From Limanda limanda (Eukaryota; Chordata; Actinopteri; Pleuronectiformes; Pleuronectidae), in assembly GCF_963576545.1 (NCBI RefSeq), contig NC_083638.1:26608090-26672089 (forward strand): a stretch of DNA of 64,000 nucleotides, given 5' to 3'. Position numbers and translations under genes: made by a program. A model generated the notes under the pieces. It was given only the letters and a program-made list of their open reading frames with translations, had not been told where the DNA came from and made no database searches. Below, piece after piece: positions 25,871 through 37,765 of the stretch (position 1 is the stretch's first letter; each line of letters starts with the position of its first letter).

Positions 25871-26118
25871 TGAAATCATTACAATGGTGAGTTCAGCAGG
25901 GACACTGATTAAGAGATCCACAAACTAACAAACTAGTTCTCACAGTAAAGTAACGAAAAATAAATAATGTGCCAGTCTGCAACAATTCTGTGACTGTCTG
26001 TCACCCGCTGTGAGTGTGTCATCTTGTTTCTTCATATCAGCTGTTCGAGGAGAACAACGCAAAACAGATATTTGATGCAGCAGTGAGATCGGCCATGTTG
26101 TCTCTTTATTATAATTTA

Positions 26119-26470
26119 CAGGGGTGGATCCAGGGGCAAGGGCCAGAGGGCACTGGTTCCAACTGTTTGATTGGCCCCTGTCCTGTCAGTCTTTACAAAA
26201 TAGCATTACAAATACATATATATATATTTTTTAAAGATATTGTTTTGAACACAATGTGCCTCAACAAGGAACATTAAATAATATATTCAATGATGTGTGG
26301 CTCTTTGCGTTGTAGCGCAGAGCTAATGAACTTAAGTGAACAAGGATTAACTTACATGCATGTTATCAAAACAGGAATTTTGCATGTTGGACATGTAATT
26401 TGCCCCTTTGTGTGAACTGTGGGCCCTTAATGGCCCCTGATTCTGAAAAATCCTAGATACAAGACACTGA
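26119..26470. mobile_element. Degenerate inverted-repeat element (CAGGGGTGGATCCAG type)
   Basis: The left end CAGGGGTGGATCCAGGGGC and a GGGCCAGAGGG / TTGGCCCCTG pair are mirrored at the right by GGGCCCTTAATGGCCCCTGA and ATCCTAGATACAAGACACTG. The arrangement resembles fish hAT-type non-autonomous elements. The ends are diverged and the boundaries approximate. Confidence 0.4.
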
Positions 26471-27471
26471 TGCAATGCAAAAGTGTCACCATTGTCTTCC
26501 TTCTTGCTGTAGAAGTGATGATCCAATCAGACTCAAGAAATTGAAAGATAATGTAAAGAGAAAGAGAGAGCCAGGGAGAAGGGAAGGTATATGTTGGAAA
26601 TATAATTTAAAAAATGAGAGATCCATAGATTTAGGCTTTTTTGACCAAAACAACCTTTAATACACAAGAAACACCTGCACATTCCCTGCAACCGTGTATA
26701 ATTCCATCAATAAAGATAAACCCTTGAAAACTGAATACAGGAATAAAAAGGTACAGCTTGCACACCAGTGATTGTCAATATATTCACAGGAACAGAGTGC
26801 ACTTCAGCCTCTGGTTTACTGTGAACCTCAAAATGTAGCTCAATTTGCTGTTGTGTACAGTTAGTTATTAGTCTAGTAGATTGCTAAAACAATAACGGAA
26901 TTTCAAAGTTTCTCTGCATAGGAGAAAATCATCTATGACAACACTAGGATTCCACCAAAAACACTTCAAGGTGAAGCAGATGTTCTTGGTAACATACCAT
27001 CATTGTTTACCCCACAACATTACAAATAAACAACAACAATAATAATAAAATGCAAATTTTTGGTCTGCCTGATTCGAATTTAGTTGTAGTATATAGTCCT
27101 ATATAGTTTTCGGATATGGGTGATTGAAGTTCAGCCACCTGTTTAGTGACAGCATGAAAGAACTTTCTGAAAATGATAGTTTTACCCACTACAGCGCTGG
27201 TCACCACCTTTGTATACAGTCTATTGTCACCACCAGCTAAACTTTGTGTAGCTATTCTCATTCACAGCCTGAAATGTAAGCAGCCCACAACTACATCACT
27301 AAATTCCTCCGGTACAACTCTGTCACTGCAAGCAGCCCAGACTGACCAATCACAGCTCTAGTGTTCTTCGCAGGCCATCTCTATGGTCCCGATATGGAGG
27401 TGCGTTTTAAAAGAGGTGCCCGCCAGCTCTGGAGCTTCCTCATGTGGCTTCTGCAGCGCCCTGACGCACGG

Positions 27472-27512
27472 CCTAACACAGACTAACACAGCCTAACACA
27501 GCCTAACACACA
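27472..27512. repeat. Short minisatellite (CCTAACACAGA)n
   Basis: Three to four tandem units of the CTAACACAG type lie just before the CA microsatellite. Confidence 0.8.
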
Positions 27513-27559
27513 CGTATGCATTCACATAATGCAACATGCAAAGATTCAGCCTCATAAAA

Positions 27560-27560
<1 letters not shown>

Positions 27561-27631
<71 letters not shown>
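27561..27631. repeat. (CA)n microsatellite
   Basis: About 71 bases of almost uninterrupted CA dinucleotides. Open frames across it are artefacts. Confidence 0.97.
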
Positions 27632-27632
<1 letters not shown>

Positions 27633-27710
27633 GAGCTGGCATCTAATCTTGTGTTCACAGTACAGATGGGTGTGTAGGAGTGATTTAATGAGGTGTGTGT
27701 GTGCATGTAC

Positions 27711-27933
27711 TTGTATAGATATCTTTGTGAGGACCATTTTGAGCCTACAACATACAGTGAGAACATTTTGACCGGCCCTTTTTTGACCCATGTATAGCTT
27801 GTTTCAGGGTTAAAACTTTAGGGTTAGGAATAGAATTAGGTAAAGATTAGGGATAGGCATTTAGTTTTGATGGTTACGGTTAGAGTAATGGGCATTATGT
27901 CCATGAGTGTCCTCACAAAGATAGATGTACAAA
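27711..27933. mobile_element. Short TIR element with degenerate telomere-like interior
   Basis: The left ATAGATATCTTTGTGAGGAC is mirrored at the right by GTCCTCACAAAGATAGATGT. The interior has degenerate TTAGGG-like units (AGGGTTAGGAATAGAATTAGG, then TTAGGGATAGG). This is a repeat I recognise from fish, usually flanked by (TG)n, as here at 27693-27703 and 27939-27957. About 223 bp, non-coding. Confidence 0.7.
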
Positions 27934-28594
27934 CATTTGTGTGTGTGTGTGTGTGTATTTGTGCGCTCGCGTTAGAGAAGCGATAGTGGAGGTAATCGTC
28001 AGCCTGCTGATAAATCCTGCCCTCTGTAACCTTTCACTTCCACCTATATCAACACCTCTCAGCTTCAAGCTAAGTGTGCACATGTATGTGTTTTACAGTG
28101 TTAATTAAGTGTTACACACCGGCAGCATAATGTGTCTAATCGCACACACAGATAACAGAAGAAGTAACACAACCCAATAACACACGTACAGAAACCACCT
28201 GGAAGTATTTAGGTTCAGATAAACAGCAGACACAGCGTTTGAATGGATGTTTATATTCTGCATGTATGTGTGAATTGTGTTTTTGCCCAATATGCATGTG
28301 TGATGAAGTGAACGCAGAAGCCTCCTATAAACTCAATAGCTAGACCCACTTAAGGCTCTGTAGCGTGTTTTGTCTGACAGCCAGTTAATCACGCAACACA
28401 AAACATAAAGAGTAAACAAAATAACTGTGAAAAGCAGCGTCCACGCAGAAATTGGGTCAAATCATTAGATGTGTGTGTATAAGCTTGACTCTTCACTTCT
28501 GGAGAGTGTTATATCATGAAGATAAAACATTTACTGAAAGTTATATCTGTCAGAGCTATAGTGCCTATAGGTACTAGAAACAACCATTTGGTAA

Positions 28595-28660
28595 AAGAGA
28601 TCAGATAAGATACGATACAATAAGTTAAGATATGATAAGATAAGTAGCTCACACATAAAA
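28595..28660. repeat. Degenerate (GATAA)n tract
   Basis: Repeated GATAAGATA/GATACGATAC units. This may be the microsatellite tail of a LINE in minus orientation, but no LINE 3' UTR is attached. Confidence 0.6.
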
Positions 28661-29324
28661 CTATACACCAACAATAAGATAAAAGTCTTTAGGTTTAAAC
28701 CAGGATCAGGATCAGCCAAAGAATCACTAAGAGCAAGGCTTCATGTATAAATAAATAAATAGCTAAATTAGTTAATACAATTTTGGTGGTGGTGATGTTG
28801 AATGAGGATAATGTAGTATGTCCTCATATATTCTGTTGATTAGAAAATTCAATGATTTTATCAGGACTATTTGGCAAATGGGGTCTGTTACACGTCTGTG
28901 CCCAGAGCTGATCTTATTTTGTAAAATATGTTTTAACAGTCCTGACCATATGGTTTGACTATACAAAATTATTTCACCAAATTGTTCTTGGCTCTCCTTT
29001 GCAAGGTCCTGCCACGTCTAAATAAAGTGTCAGGAAACATTTACGATACAGACACCTACAGTGAGCCTGAATGACAAACAGCGGTCACTGCAAAAGACAG
29101 ATGAAGACTGCACTGTTTCATATACCAGGGTCTGAAAAAGAGCTGTACAGAGCTATTTGCATGAGAAAATAAATGGCATGACAGATGCAATACGCCTCAT
29201 CTCTCTAAAATCTCCATGTTTAATTAAAATGTTGCATCGGGTTTGAATATAAACACTGACATATCTCAATCACTGACTCCGACTCGTGACAGCCTTGAAC
29301 AAGATACATCAAAATTCGTCCACT

Positions 29325-29880
29325 CACTTAAGCAGCTTTCACACATGTACTGAACTCGAGATAAACTCATGAAATTATCCAGAGGGGTTGTATGTGAAAA
29401 CAGAAATGTCCGAGTCAGTTGATTTACACATTTTCCAGAACTTTTCCTGCCGGCCCGCTGGTAAAAACTCAGCAGCATGTTCGAGTGAGCCCATGTGAGA
29501 ATACAAGGAGATGGTCGGAAATAATTCACTGCAAGCAGGTGGGTGTGTTCATGACGTCCATACACTTTACAGACACGAAACTGGAAAAAAAAATAAGAGA
29601 ATGAATGTCTCAAAATGAAAAAGAGAAGCCATATACACCAAAAAGACAGAGACGAAGATGTCAACTTGGAAAGACAAGAGATTCGATATCTTTTGGAGAT
29701 AAGAGCTGGTGTGGATGTGCTGTAGAAAGTACATTTCTGCAAAGTGTATAGGTCTTGCGTCCTGCGTGCTCTACTCAGTCGCCCCTCCAAAGCCTAAATG
29801 CTTCAGAGATTTTCCTCTTGTTGTGAACATATCAGACCCAGACAATATATTTAGATGTGAAAGACAGCATCTGGAGAATG
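29325..29880 (+). repeat. Interspersed repeat family A, copy 2
   Basis: In order it contains GCTTTCACACATGTACTGAA, AAATGTCCGAGTCAGTTG, AACTTTTCCTGCCGG, GAGTGAGCCCATGTGAGAAT, GAAGATGTCAACTTGGAAAG and TGTGGATGTGCTGTAGAAA. The same blocks recur in the same order at 44155-44570. The 174-codon minus-strand open frame across it is not a gene. Confidence 0.65.
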
Positions 29881-30599
29881 TCAAGACCTCCTATCTGAGA
29901 AAGGCTCCAATGAGGAATAGTCTTCTTTAATCACATGGATGAAAATTCCATATTTCATTTAAACAAATGCAACTTAATGCTACAGTGAACTACACATGAC
30001 TTTTCGATAAATCCAATAAAATGTTACCCAAGGTTAAAAAGGATTAGTTTAAATTAAACAAACTTTGGCTTTGGGCCATAAATAGCACTTAAAAACTATC
30101 CTTTGCCAGTGGACACGTGCTATAAATCGTTTTCCTTTGTGCTAATTTAAAACACAGGATTAATCAATAATTAACTTCCACATACATTATCGTGTTTTCT
30201 CTAAGATATCAAAGTTTAATTTGAACTGGCTGTGCTCTTACATCTGCAGTAGATACGCTGCCACCGTTTCCGAATGTAAAATATATAATAGAGTAACATT
30301 TAAAAGTGCTTTGCGCTGATAAGTCAGGTAATGGATTTAAAGACTTTCAAGCAGTTGCACTTTACACACAGGTTATCTTCAGAGTTCAACATGAAATTGG
30401 TTTAAAAGCCAGACAGGATGAGGGCAAACAGCAGCTGATGTGCATCCCGTCTCCGTTTGTGAAGCGCTGTAGGCTGGTGAATAATTGGAACTCTGGATGT
30501 ACGGCCACAGACTGGAGGACTGGCCGGCCGAGATAGAGCCTAGCTGAACAAACCGGGAACAGCGGGAGTGTTTTAGCGGGGCTGGCTGCCGCTCTGTGA

Positions 30600-30950
30600 T
30601 GCCACCTCAAGTCTGGCGGGGACGCGTCGCGGTGTAACGAGCCTCATTAGAACACAACTCCAACGCCACATCAAAGCCTTTTTATAGCAGGAGTGGGATC
30701 GCAATCCTTGGGATATTTCAACACCTACTCCGTCCCCAAACCTTCACATCTCCCTCTCAGAGAGCAGCACGAGGCAAAGTCAAGTTTTGGGTCATTTTTA
30801 GATCTCGGTTGCTGAGTGATGGAGGCGGCGCTGATTAATACAGAATTATGATAATGGTCTTGAGGATGGGGAAAGGGCAGATGAGGCTTCTTATTAACTC
30901 CTCTGCTCAGGTGGTGTTCTCTGACATTGGGCCTGGACAGAGAGAGACTT
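30600..30950. promoter_or_regulatory. Candidate conserved non-coding element
   Basis: This non-repetitive, compositionally balanced block contains GAGCCTCATTAGAACACAAC, GGCGCTGATTAATACAGAATT and TTCTTATTAACTCC. It has no coding signal. It stands out from the AT-rich background; function is inferred only from appearance. Confidence 0.22.
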
Positions 30951-31100
30951 TTTTCATTTTGTCAAGTCAGCAAGCCCCAAATCAGGAGCTTGTTTTTTCT
31001 CCGTGGTTCCGGCGCCGCCGTCCATTTTTTGGTCAGGGCATTCATGCTGGGTTGTAAATATCTCAGGGAGGAGAGGGTGACCTCGTTTCCACCTGATCTC

Positions 31101-31103
<3 letters not shown>

Positions 31104-31180
<77 letters not shown>

Positions 31181-31186
31181 ACGCAC
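31104..31186. repeat. (CA)n microsatellite
   Basis: About 83 bases of CA dinucleotides with AA and GC interruptions at the right end. Confidence 0.97.
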
Positions 31187-32609
31187 CTCTTCCTCTCTTC
31201 TGCATTACTCTAATTGGAGCTCAGTGTATGCAGCCTTTGCCAGACAACCCCCTTCTCTCGCTTTCTCTCTCTCTGTCTGTGTCAAACTAACTCTCTCTCC
31301 CGTTTACATGTCAAAGTCACATTTCTGTGTCTTTGTCACATCTCTTTCTTTCGTGTCAGCTTTCAGATGATCAGAACCTTTTTTATTGAGCGATTTGCTC
31401 AATGTTTGTGTAGGATGTTGAAGAGGATACTCACAGTAGTCTGAAGCGGATATCTTCTTGTAGACTCAAGCTCAACATTAAGAAACTGAACCCTCTGATG
31501 TACGACTTGCTGTCAATTTGGTTTTTTTTTTATATAAAAGATGCTTCCTGACTCAAAGTCACCTGATCTATTGCCTCCCCCTAAACTACATTGTTGGCAA
31601 TTCACTTTTTGTATGTGTGTCCTTGATCGTTAATGAATTAAAATCCAAGTCTAGCAAGCACAAAAGCAGGTGAGCTCAAGCATACCCGCCACACCGAGTG
31701 CAAACTCTCCCACCACAGCAGAGTCTACAATCACTTTTAATGGAAACTCCTGAATACCTCTTCCGCCATTAGAATCATTAAGCTTGTACCTACTGGAAGA
31801 AACACAATTTCACAAGTTCAGTTTGGAATGCTCCAACACATTACTCATTTGCAGATGGAAAGCGAAGAAAGCGGTCAAAAGGTTTCGCTCATGCAACACT
31901 AAATCAAGAGCAATTTGTTAAATGATCTCAACATCACGCCGCCGCAGAATCTCATGCATGATTCAACAATTCAACAAGGAGTATGTGAGAGAGACTTTCA
32001 GACCTACTTGCCCTAACGTTGTAGATGAGATGAATTTTTAAACTAATCATTGTCATCAGAGGGGCCTTAACTCTGCTGGGTTAACCAGGGAGTAATCAAT
32101 TATGAAACTAGTTAAATATTACTGTAATTAGTCAAAACATGTTTATATATGCGTTCAGGATATTTGAATAACTCATAATGAGCAAAAGGTATCATGCCCT
32201 GTTCACACTAATGTGGATAATTTAAAAACAAACTTTTCCCTCTGGATTTTGGCCTCTCGTCTCCACGCAAGAAAACATTTCAGGACAATATTCAGAGAAC
32301 GATGTGTATGCATGTAGGTTTGTGTTACTGCATCACAGTTTTTTGGACTGTGTGCCAAGAAGCTCCTGGATAATGTGATGAAACAGACGTCATATGACTA
32401 TGGGCAAAAATATGTAAGACAAATGATGTGCATCAGTTGGTTTGGAGAATAAGCTCCCTGACCGTGCTCACAATGTTCTCTGATACATGGAAGTTGTGTT
32501 TGTGTTTTTGTCTGGACAGAGATATTTTGTAAAAACTAAGGTTGGTGGAGATCTTTTTAAAAACTGAGGGTAAAATATCGGATTAAAAAGATATCAGCAG
32601 TTGTGTACC

Positions 32610-32804
32610 AGCAAAAAAATAATAATAATAAAAAAAAAAAAAAATAATAATAATAAAATAATAATAAATAATATTAATAATAAGCCATTAGCGACGTCCA
32701 TTGAAAATTCCTCCAGAATACGTACATTTTCACCACTTTCTAACTTTCTGCAAATTTTGGTAGGACTTTGAGCATGTTAAAGCCCTCAAAAAGCCAATTC
32801 TTTG

Positions 32805-32841
<37 letters not shown>

Positions 32842-32895
32842 CCTTACAATTTCAATAGGGCCTCACTTGTCACTGCCTGTCAGTGCTCGGGCCCT
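32610..32895. repeat. AAT-rich interspersed repeat
   Basis: A diverged AAT/poly-A tract (about 32615-32684) is followed by unique repeat body (ACTTTGAGCATGTTAAAGCC), a clean (AAT)n run (32812-32841) and TTTCAATAGGGCCTCAC with GTGCTCGGGCCC. This order matches a repeat familiar from fish genomes. Confidence 0.6.
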
Positions 32896-33920
32896 AAATA
32901 TTCTTGAAAAGCAAATCATCAGAAAAGCAAGATCATAATCAGCAATGCAATAAAAAAAAAACAGATTAAAAGAACAACAATAAAAGAACAACATTATAAA
33001 AATAAAATTCAAAACATAAAAAACTGTAAACCAGCAGCCTTCCTACACAGTCTGACTCCAGTACCTCATTAACTTGAGCTGCAGTTAAGTCTCATAAAGC
33101 CGGTGACTTGGGACGCAGGTACGTCAGCAGGAGTCAGCACACGTATTGGATCATTTGGAGGCTCATGGAAGCAGTTCACACCAGTGACGGTCTGCTTGGT
33201 TTCCATGCTCTTCATCCACGTTTGACAGACTTGGCAAAAGGCCTAAACTTTATTGCGGAGCAGGTAACAATGATGTTTTAATGAGCTTTGTGAGATAGTG
33301 GAGGTTTTTCTCCGTTTTAAGGCTCTAAGTTTGATGGGGAGCAACTATTCCTTTGCTGGACTGAAACTGTAGCTGGATTAATGGTTCTTCTTGGGTTTTT
33401 TTCATCTACACACAGGGTGTCTGAGACCTGTTTTTCTGCTTTCCATCTTGCTTGTGCCTCACAGAGCAAATATGCCTCTGTTTAAATCAATACAACTGTC
33501 TACGCAGGCCACATAATGACTCATGGTCCACACAGACACACGCACACACACGCACGCACACTGCAGTGTTGTTGTTGTGCTGGGAGGTTTGGGTGTCATT
33601 CTTTCTTCGTAAAAAATGGGTGCAGACATCTAGATGAGAAGTATTAAGTGTGTTTAATTTTCAATTATACAATGTTGCACTCCCACCCACAAGAGTGTCT
33701 GAAACGCTGAACACGATACGCAGGTATTGAGTTGTAATATAAACAATATGCATCATTATCCTCCCAAATGTGAAGCTGCCAGCTACATAAAGATGATAGG
33801 TCATGAAATCGATAGTAAAGTATTTTTCTTTACTCACTGTTGTAATTCTGTTGTTCCATCCATTAGTTATTGGCTGAGAAACCCTGGACAGCACCACAAC
33901 TGACATAGACAATCAAGCAT

Positions 33921-33975
33921 CCATGCTCGTATTCACACCTACGGTCAATTTAGAGTCTCCAATTAACCTCAATGA
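33921..33975 (+). repeat. Short repeat fragment
   Basis: ATTCACACCTACGGTCAATT then TAGAGTCTCCAATTAACCT is the start of a common fish interspersed repeat; the rest is absent. Confidence 0.45.
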
Positions 33976-34204
33976 TTTAGCAGTTTGGGAAATCAAGAGC
34001 ATATGGGTTAAATATCATTTTTCGAAAAAAGACTTGGAAAGGTTAAACCCTATGTTTTATAGCTTGAAATCTAAGAAAAAAGGTTTTCCAGGATTTAAAT
34101 GATGAAAGTTTTGCATAATGTTTTGATGGAGTAAAACATTATTTTATTTTTAATATTCCAGAACCAACCAGCCATGTTTTTTATTTTGTTTAGCAACAGA
34201 AGAG

Positions 34205-34625
34205 TACACTTTAGCTGTGTCTCATTTTAGGGGCTGCCTTTGAGGACCGATTGTGTCACAGTGGCATGATTAGGGCTGTCACATTCCAACACACTCCTCC
34301 CAACGCAAATGATAAATGCATCTTTCCATCCTAAAGCAAGAGAGACCCAAAGGGGTGAATGCCCCTCGGACTAAACTATCCCAGGATTCCTTTCGCTGGC
34401 AAGCGCTGAGACGTTTAAATGTAATATCAGGCTTTAACCCTACTCAACCCGAACAGCCAAAATCACAGGCGTCTAAAGAAAATAACTTTCTTGTCGTGTC
34501 CAACTGCACTTCTGTTGCTAGACAACAATACAAAGGATGTGACAAGCTGGTGATGCAGAAATCCTCCATAGACCAAAATATATTCTTTCGGTTTGGCCAA
34601 GATTTGGCCTAGTCTAGACTGCAGC
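34205..34625 (+). repeat. DNA-transposon-like repeat (AGCTGTGTCTCATT type)
   Basis: The left end AGCTGTGTCTCATTTTAGGG, then GGATTCCTTTCGCTGGCAAG, matches a non-autonomous fish element whose termini mark the phrase GTGTCTCA. The right end is not clear. No coding. Confidence 0.4.
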
Positions 34626-36940
34626 CAGTCATTACGCCAGTCAGTTTGTGTGTGCTATCTTTCATACAAATATCCTTCTCTTCAGGGCTTTTACACACCC
34701 ACTTGGTCCCACTTTTCTAGAGCTTCCCTTAAGGCTCATCGTTATTGTTACAGTAAAATATGATGCTGAATACTTAGGTTGTTTATACAAAAGCCCAGCC
34801 TACTAAAATCCTCTGAATTGAACTTATCTTTCATAGATTTGTTGAAGCTTTGTTTAAAGTCACGTTGCTGTCTTTTGTTTCACACGTGCGGTTCCATTTA
34901 AATAAGTGAACAGGTAGGAGTTTAGTGTCTTGTTCAGCCACACCAATTAGGGATGGTTATGTAAGCGGACAGTTAAAACACTTGGCAAACCTTCCACATT
35001 GCACTGTAACGTGCTATGAGTTTCAGTGTGTATTAAACCTGGTCAAACATGGACGAGAGCAGCATTAGTGCTGCTGTTGTATGAAACCTTGAAGAGGTAT
35101 TGGATGTGCAGCAACTGCAGTCCAGCGAGTTTATATCAAAGTCTTTTTTTATTCTGTGTTATGATAAAGGTTCTTCCACACGGCGAACGCGTGGATATAA
35201 AGTGCAATAAGTGTGACATTTAGAAATCAATCAAGGTAATTCAGTTAAAAATATAATAAAGTAATAACTTAAACTATCTGAAGCAAAATAAAGTGAACTT
35301 TTTTTAATGATGAAGACCCTCTTCCCTCTTTCCCACCCTTTCTGTGCCTCTCCCGCTCTCTTTCCAGATCAAAGTCGTTGCTGTAGTCATTCCAGCACTG
35401 TTTAATGAACATATTTCCAGTCCACCCACACGCTTATTCAGAGCTGCCCACATCAAAGAACTTAGGAGGAACCTTGACTGTCGCTGTGATGAAGACTAGG
35501 CCTACCGCTCCGTTATTCCAGCTCTGCCCCAGGCCACAGAATCTGGGAGTTCCACAGCTCAGTGTCCTCCTTTCAGACAGTGGTGAAGTCATCAGCCACC
35601 ATTAGAACGGTATGCCAAGATATGCAGATTAAATGAAACATCACAGGTCAAGTTGTAAACTTGGGTGAGCTGTTGTCGTGCTGGTTTATGAAAATATGTT
35701 TTGGTGGAGGTAGAAGCCTAACCAGTGTGAATAGACACACCCACTCAAATTATATTTTACGGTATTTTAATGGCATACGTAAGTGGACATAAAATCCGCA
35801 AAATGTCTGCACAATAATTTTCTTGCCGTTCTCAGGAGTTTGCCTTTCATATACGAAGAGTGCAGTAGTTGGGTTGGGCTGATGGACGATGCAAATGTCA
35901 TGTTGAACCGTTTAACAATATCATTTCAGTGTCTACTTCAACATATAAAAATACAGAAATATACTGCACCTCCGGATAATATCAGAGGATTATCTGAAGA
36001 TCAGTGCATGTCTGAAAGCAGCTGTACTGAGCCCCTGAAAGAACTCGGCTATCTTGCTCTTGATGACCTTAAAGTTTTAATCTTTGACATATTCTTTTCA
36101 ATGTTTACTTGTTTGTTTTTTTTCTTTCCCCACAGTGATTTCTACTGCTGTTTTACTTGGCTCAGAGACCACACTTAAAAACCCAGCACAAGTTTATTGG
36201 GAATAAAGAAAAGGGATAAGTGAATAGTTAGTATATGATGGAAGCTACAGTAGCAGGAACTGCATGTCCTGTGGAAGAAGTAATGGATTAATCACAGAGA
36301 GGAAATCAGACGTGATGAAAGGGTTTGTGACTGTCTCAAAGACAGAATTATAACATGGGGATTACCTTTCTAAGATGAAAAGCACTTTAAAAAATGAGAA
36401 GAGACTGACGATAAAGCTCTCATCAAGACGGTCTGATCATGCTCAGCTCAGACGCTAAAAACAATCGCTTTTTCCTTCTGAATTAATATTGATCTGATAG
36501 AATGATTTCCTCTAACCTAGTGTTGCATCTTTAACACATGCCGTGCTGTTTTCCATGCCGGGTTGTGAGTTAGCAGCTGTCAGAATTGTCATCGGAAGCG
36601 CTCAGGATTTGAAGTTAGGAGGTGGTGGAAAACTCACACGTTTCCTGAGGAATCTGTCATGCTTAGTGCTCTTTTCAGAAATAGCAATAATATACTGTCT
36701 GACTAAAACTCTAGAGGGACAGATGTCATTTTTCATGAATCACCTTTCCAACATGTTTGCAACCAGATGGTCTGGTGGCACCTAAAACTCCGCAAAAGAA
36801 AGGTTTAAACCGATCTATTGCGATTCTTCTTTTTGACAGAATTGTATGTGACAGGTTAAACCTAAAACTCAATTCAATAGAAGTTTGACGCCTTATGAAA
36901 CTGATGATGTGCTGTTTTTGAAGGATCAAATCATGCTCAT
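34626..36940. other. Intergenic, no gene recognised
   Basis: The longest frame (131 codons at 35783-36178) has no recognised domain or conserved pattern and is not called. Otherwise AT-rich and featureless. Confidence 0.5.
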
Positions 36941-36944
36941 ATAG

Positions 36945-37130
36945 ATAGAGGGATGGATAGATAGACTTTATTGATCCTACATTGGGAAATGATTGTGTTA
37001 CAGCAGTATGTCAAGGGTAATGCACATAGAGCAAAGTAGCATAAATAAGATACGAAGAATTAATAAAGCTCAAAATAGAATGTCAAATTGATAAAATGTA
37101 CTTGAAACTGTGCATACTCCCTTAGTAAAG
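36945..37130 (-). repeat. Rex1-like LINE 3' tail, minus orientation
   Basis: GATGGATAGATAGACTTTATTGATCC then ACATTGGGAAATGATTGTGT is the reverse complement of the standard Rex1-type end (AAATTTCCC, GGATCAATAAAGT, (TCTA)n). No coding part is visible. Confidence 0.6.
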
Positions 37131-37439
37131 TATACACAGTAAAGTACTTAATATAACAGACCAATTGGCAGAAAAAGTTCTGGAAAATGTCCGTAGACAG
37201 TGACTGAGACATTTGTGTTCTCACATCCAGCTCCTCTTGATATTTTCATGAAACTGTCTGGAGTTCAGAACATGTCTGAAACCAGTCAGGTAAATTGTGT
37301 TTTTTTTTGTCATTTGGATCATAGCAACAAGCTTAACACAACTTTGATATGAACATGAACTTAAAAAGTTTATTTTCACAAACATGGCCCACTTATACAT
37401 CCAGCAGAAATGGAGCACCATTAGCTTTCACCTTGTGTT

Positions 37440-37765
37440 GAACTGATGAATATTAAGTCCAATGTTCTCTCTAATTTGAGCGGTTGCAGTCTCTGCTAAG
37501 GGATGTGTCTGGCTTTTAGCAGCTAAATGTGCCACTTTTCTGTGTGGAGCTCAGGCAGGTAGTACTCAGTGGGTTTATCAGAGCTTTTTGGCTGAAAACA
37601 GCTGCCTGCTGCTTCTGCTGCTGCTGGAAGAGGTAATGAGAGCAGGGAACTGAACCAAAACAGTGAGGATACTAGCTATAAAACTTAACACTTAGCTAAC
37701 TGTAACTATAAAGCCACTAGAGCTGAGGGGAACTGCAGATTAAGGCAATAATTCTCTATGGGTAC
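37440..37765 (-). repeat. Interspersed repeat family E, copy 2
   Basis: It is related to 24700-25110 in reverse orientation through AGCTGAGGGGAACTGCAGA and neighbouring blocks. It also has a CTGCTTCTGCTGCTGCTGGAA stretch and the GTGGGTTTATCAGAGC core typical of a fish repeat. Confidence 0.45.

Noticed and set aside
29266..29790. 174-codon open frame on the minus strand
   Set aside because: It lies antisense across an interspersed repeat that recurs at 44155; no domain, and the frame is not kept in the other copy.
30927..31370. Frames spanning the CA microsatellite
   Set aside because: Poly-(His-Thr) or (Cys-Val) translation of the CA/GT repeat.
35783..36178. 131-codon open frame
   Set aside because: No motif recognised; ends in a T-rich low-complexity stretch; consistent with chance.
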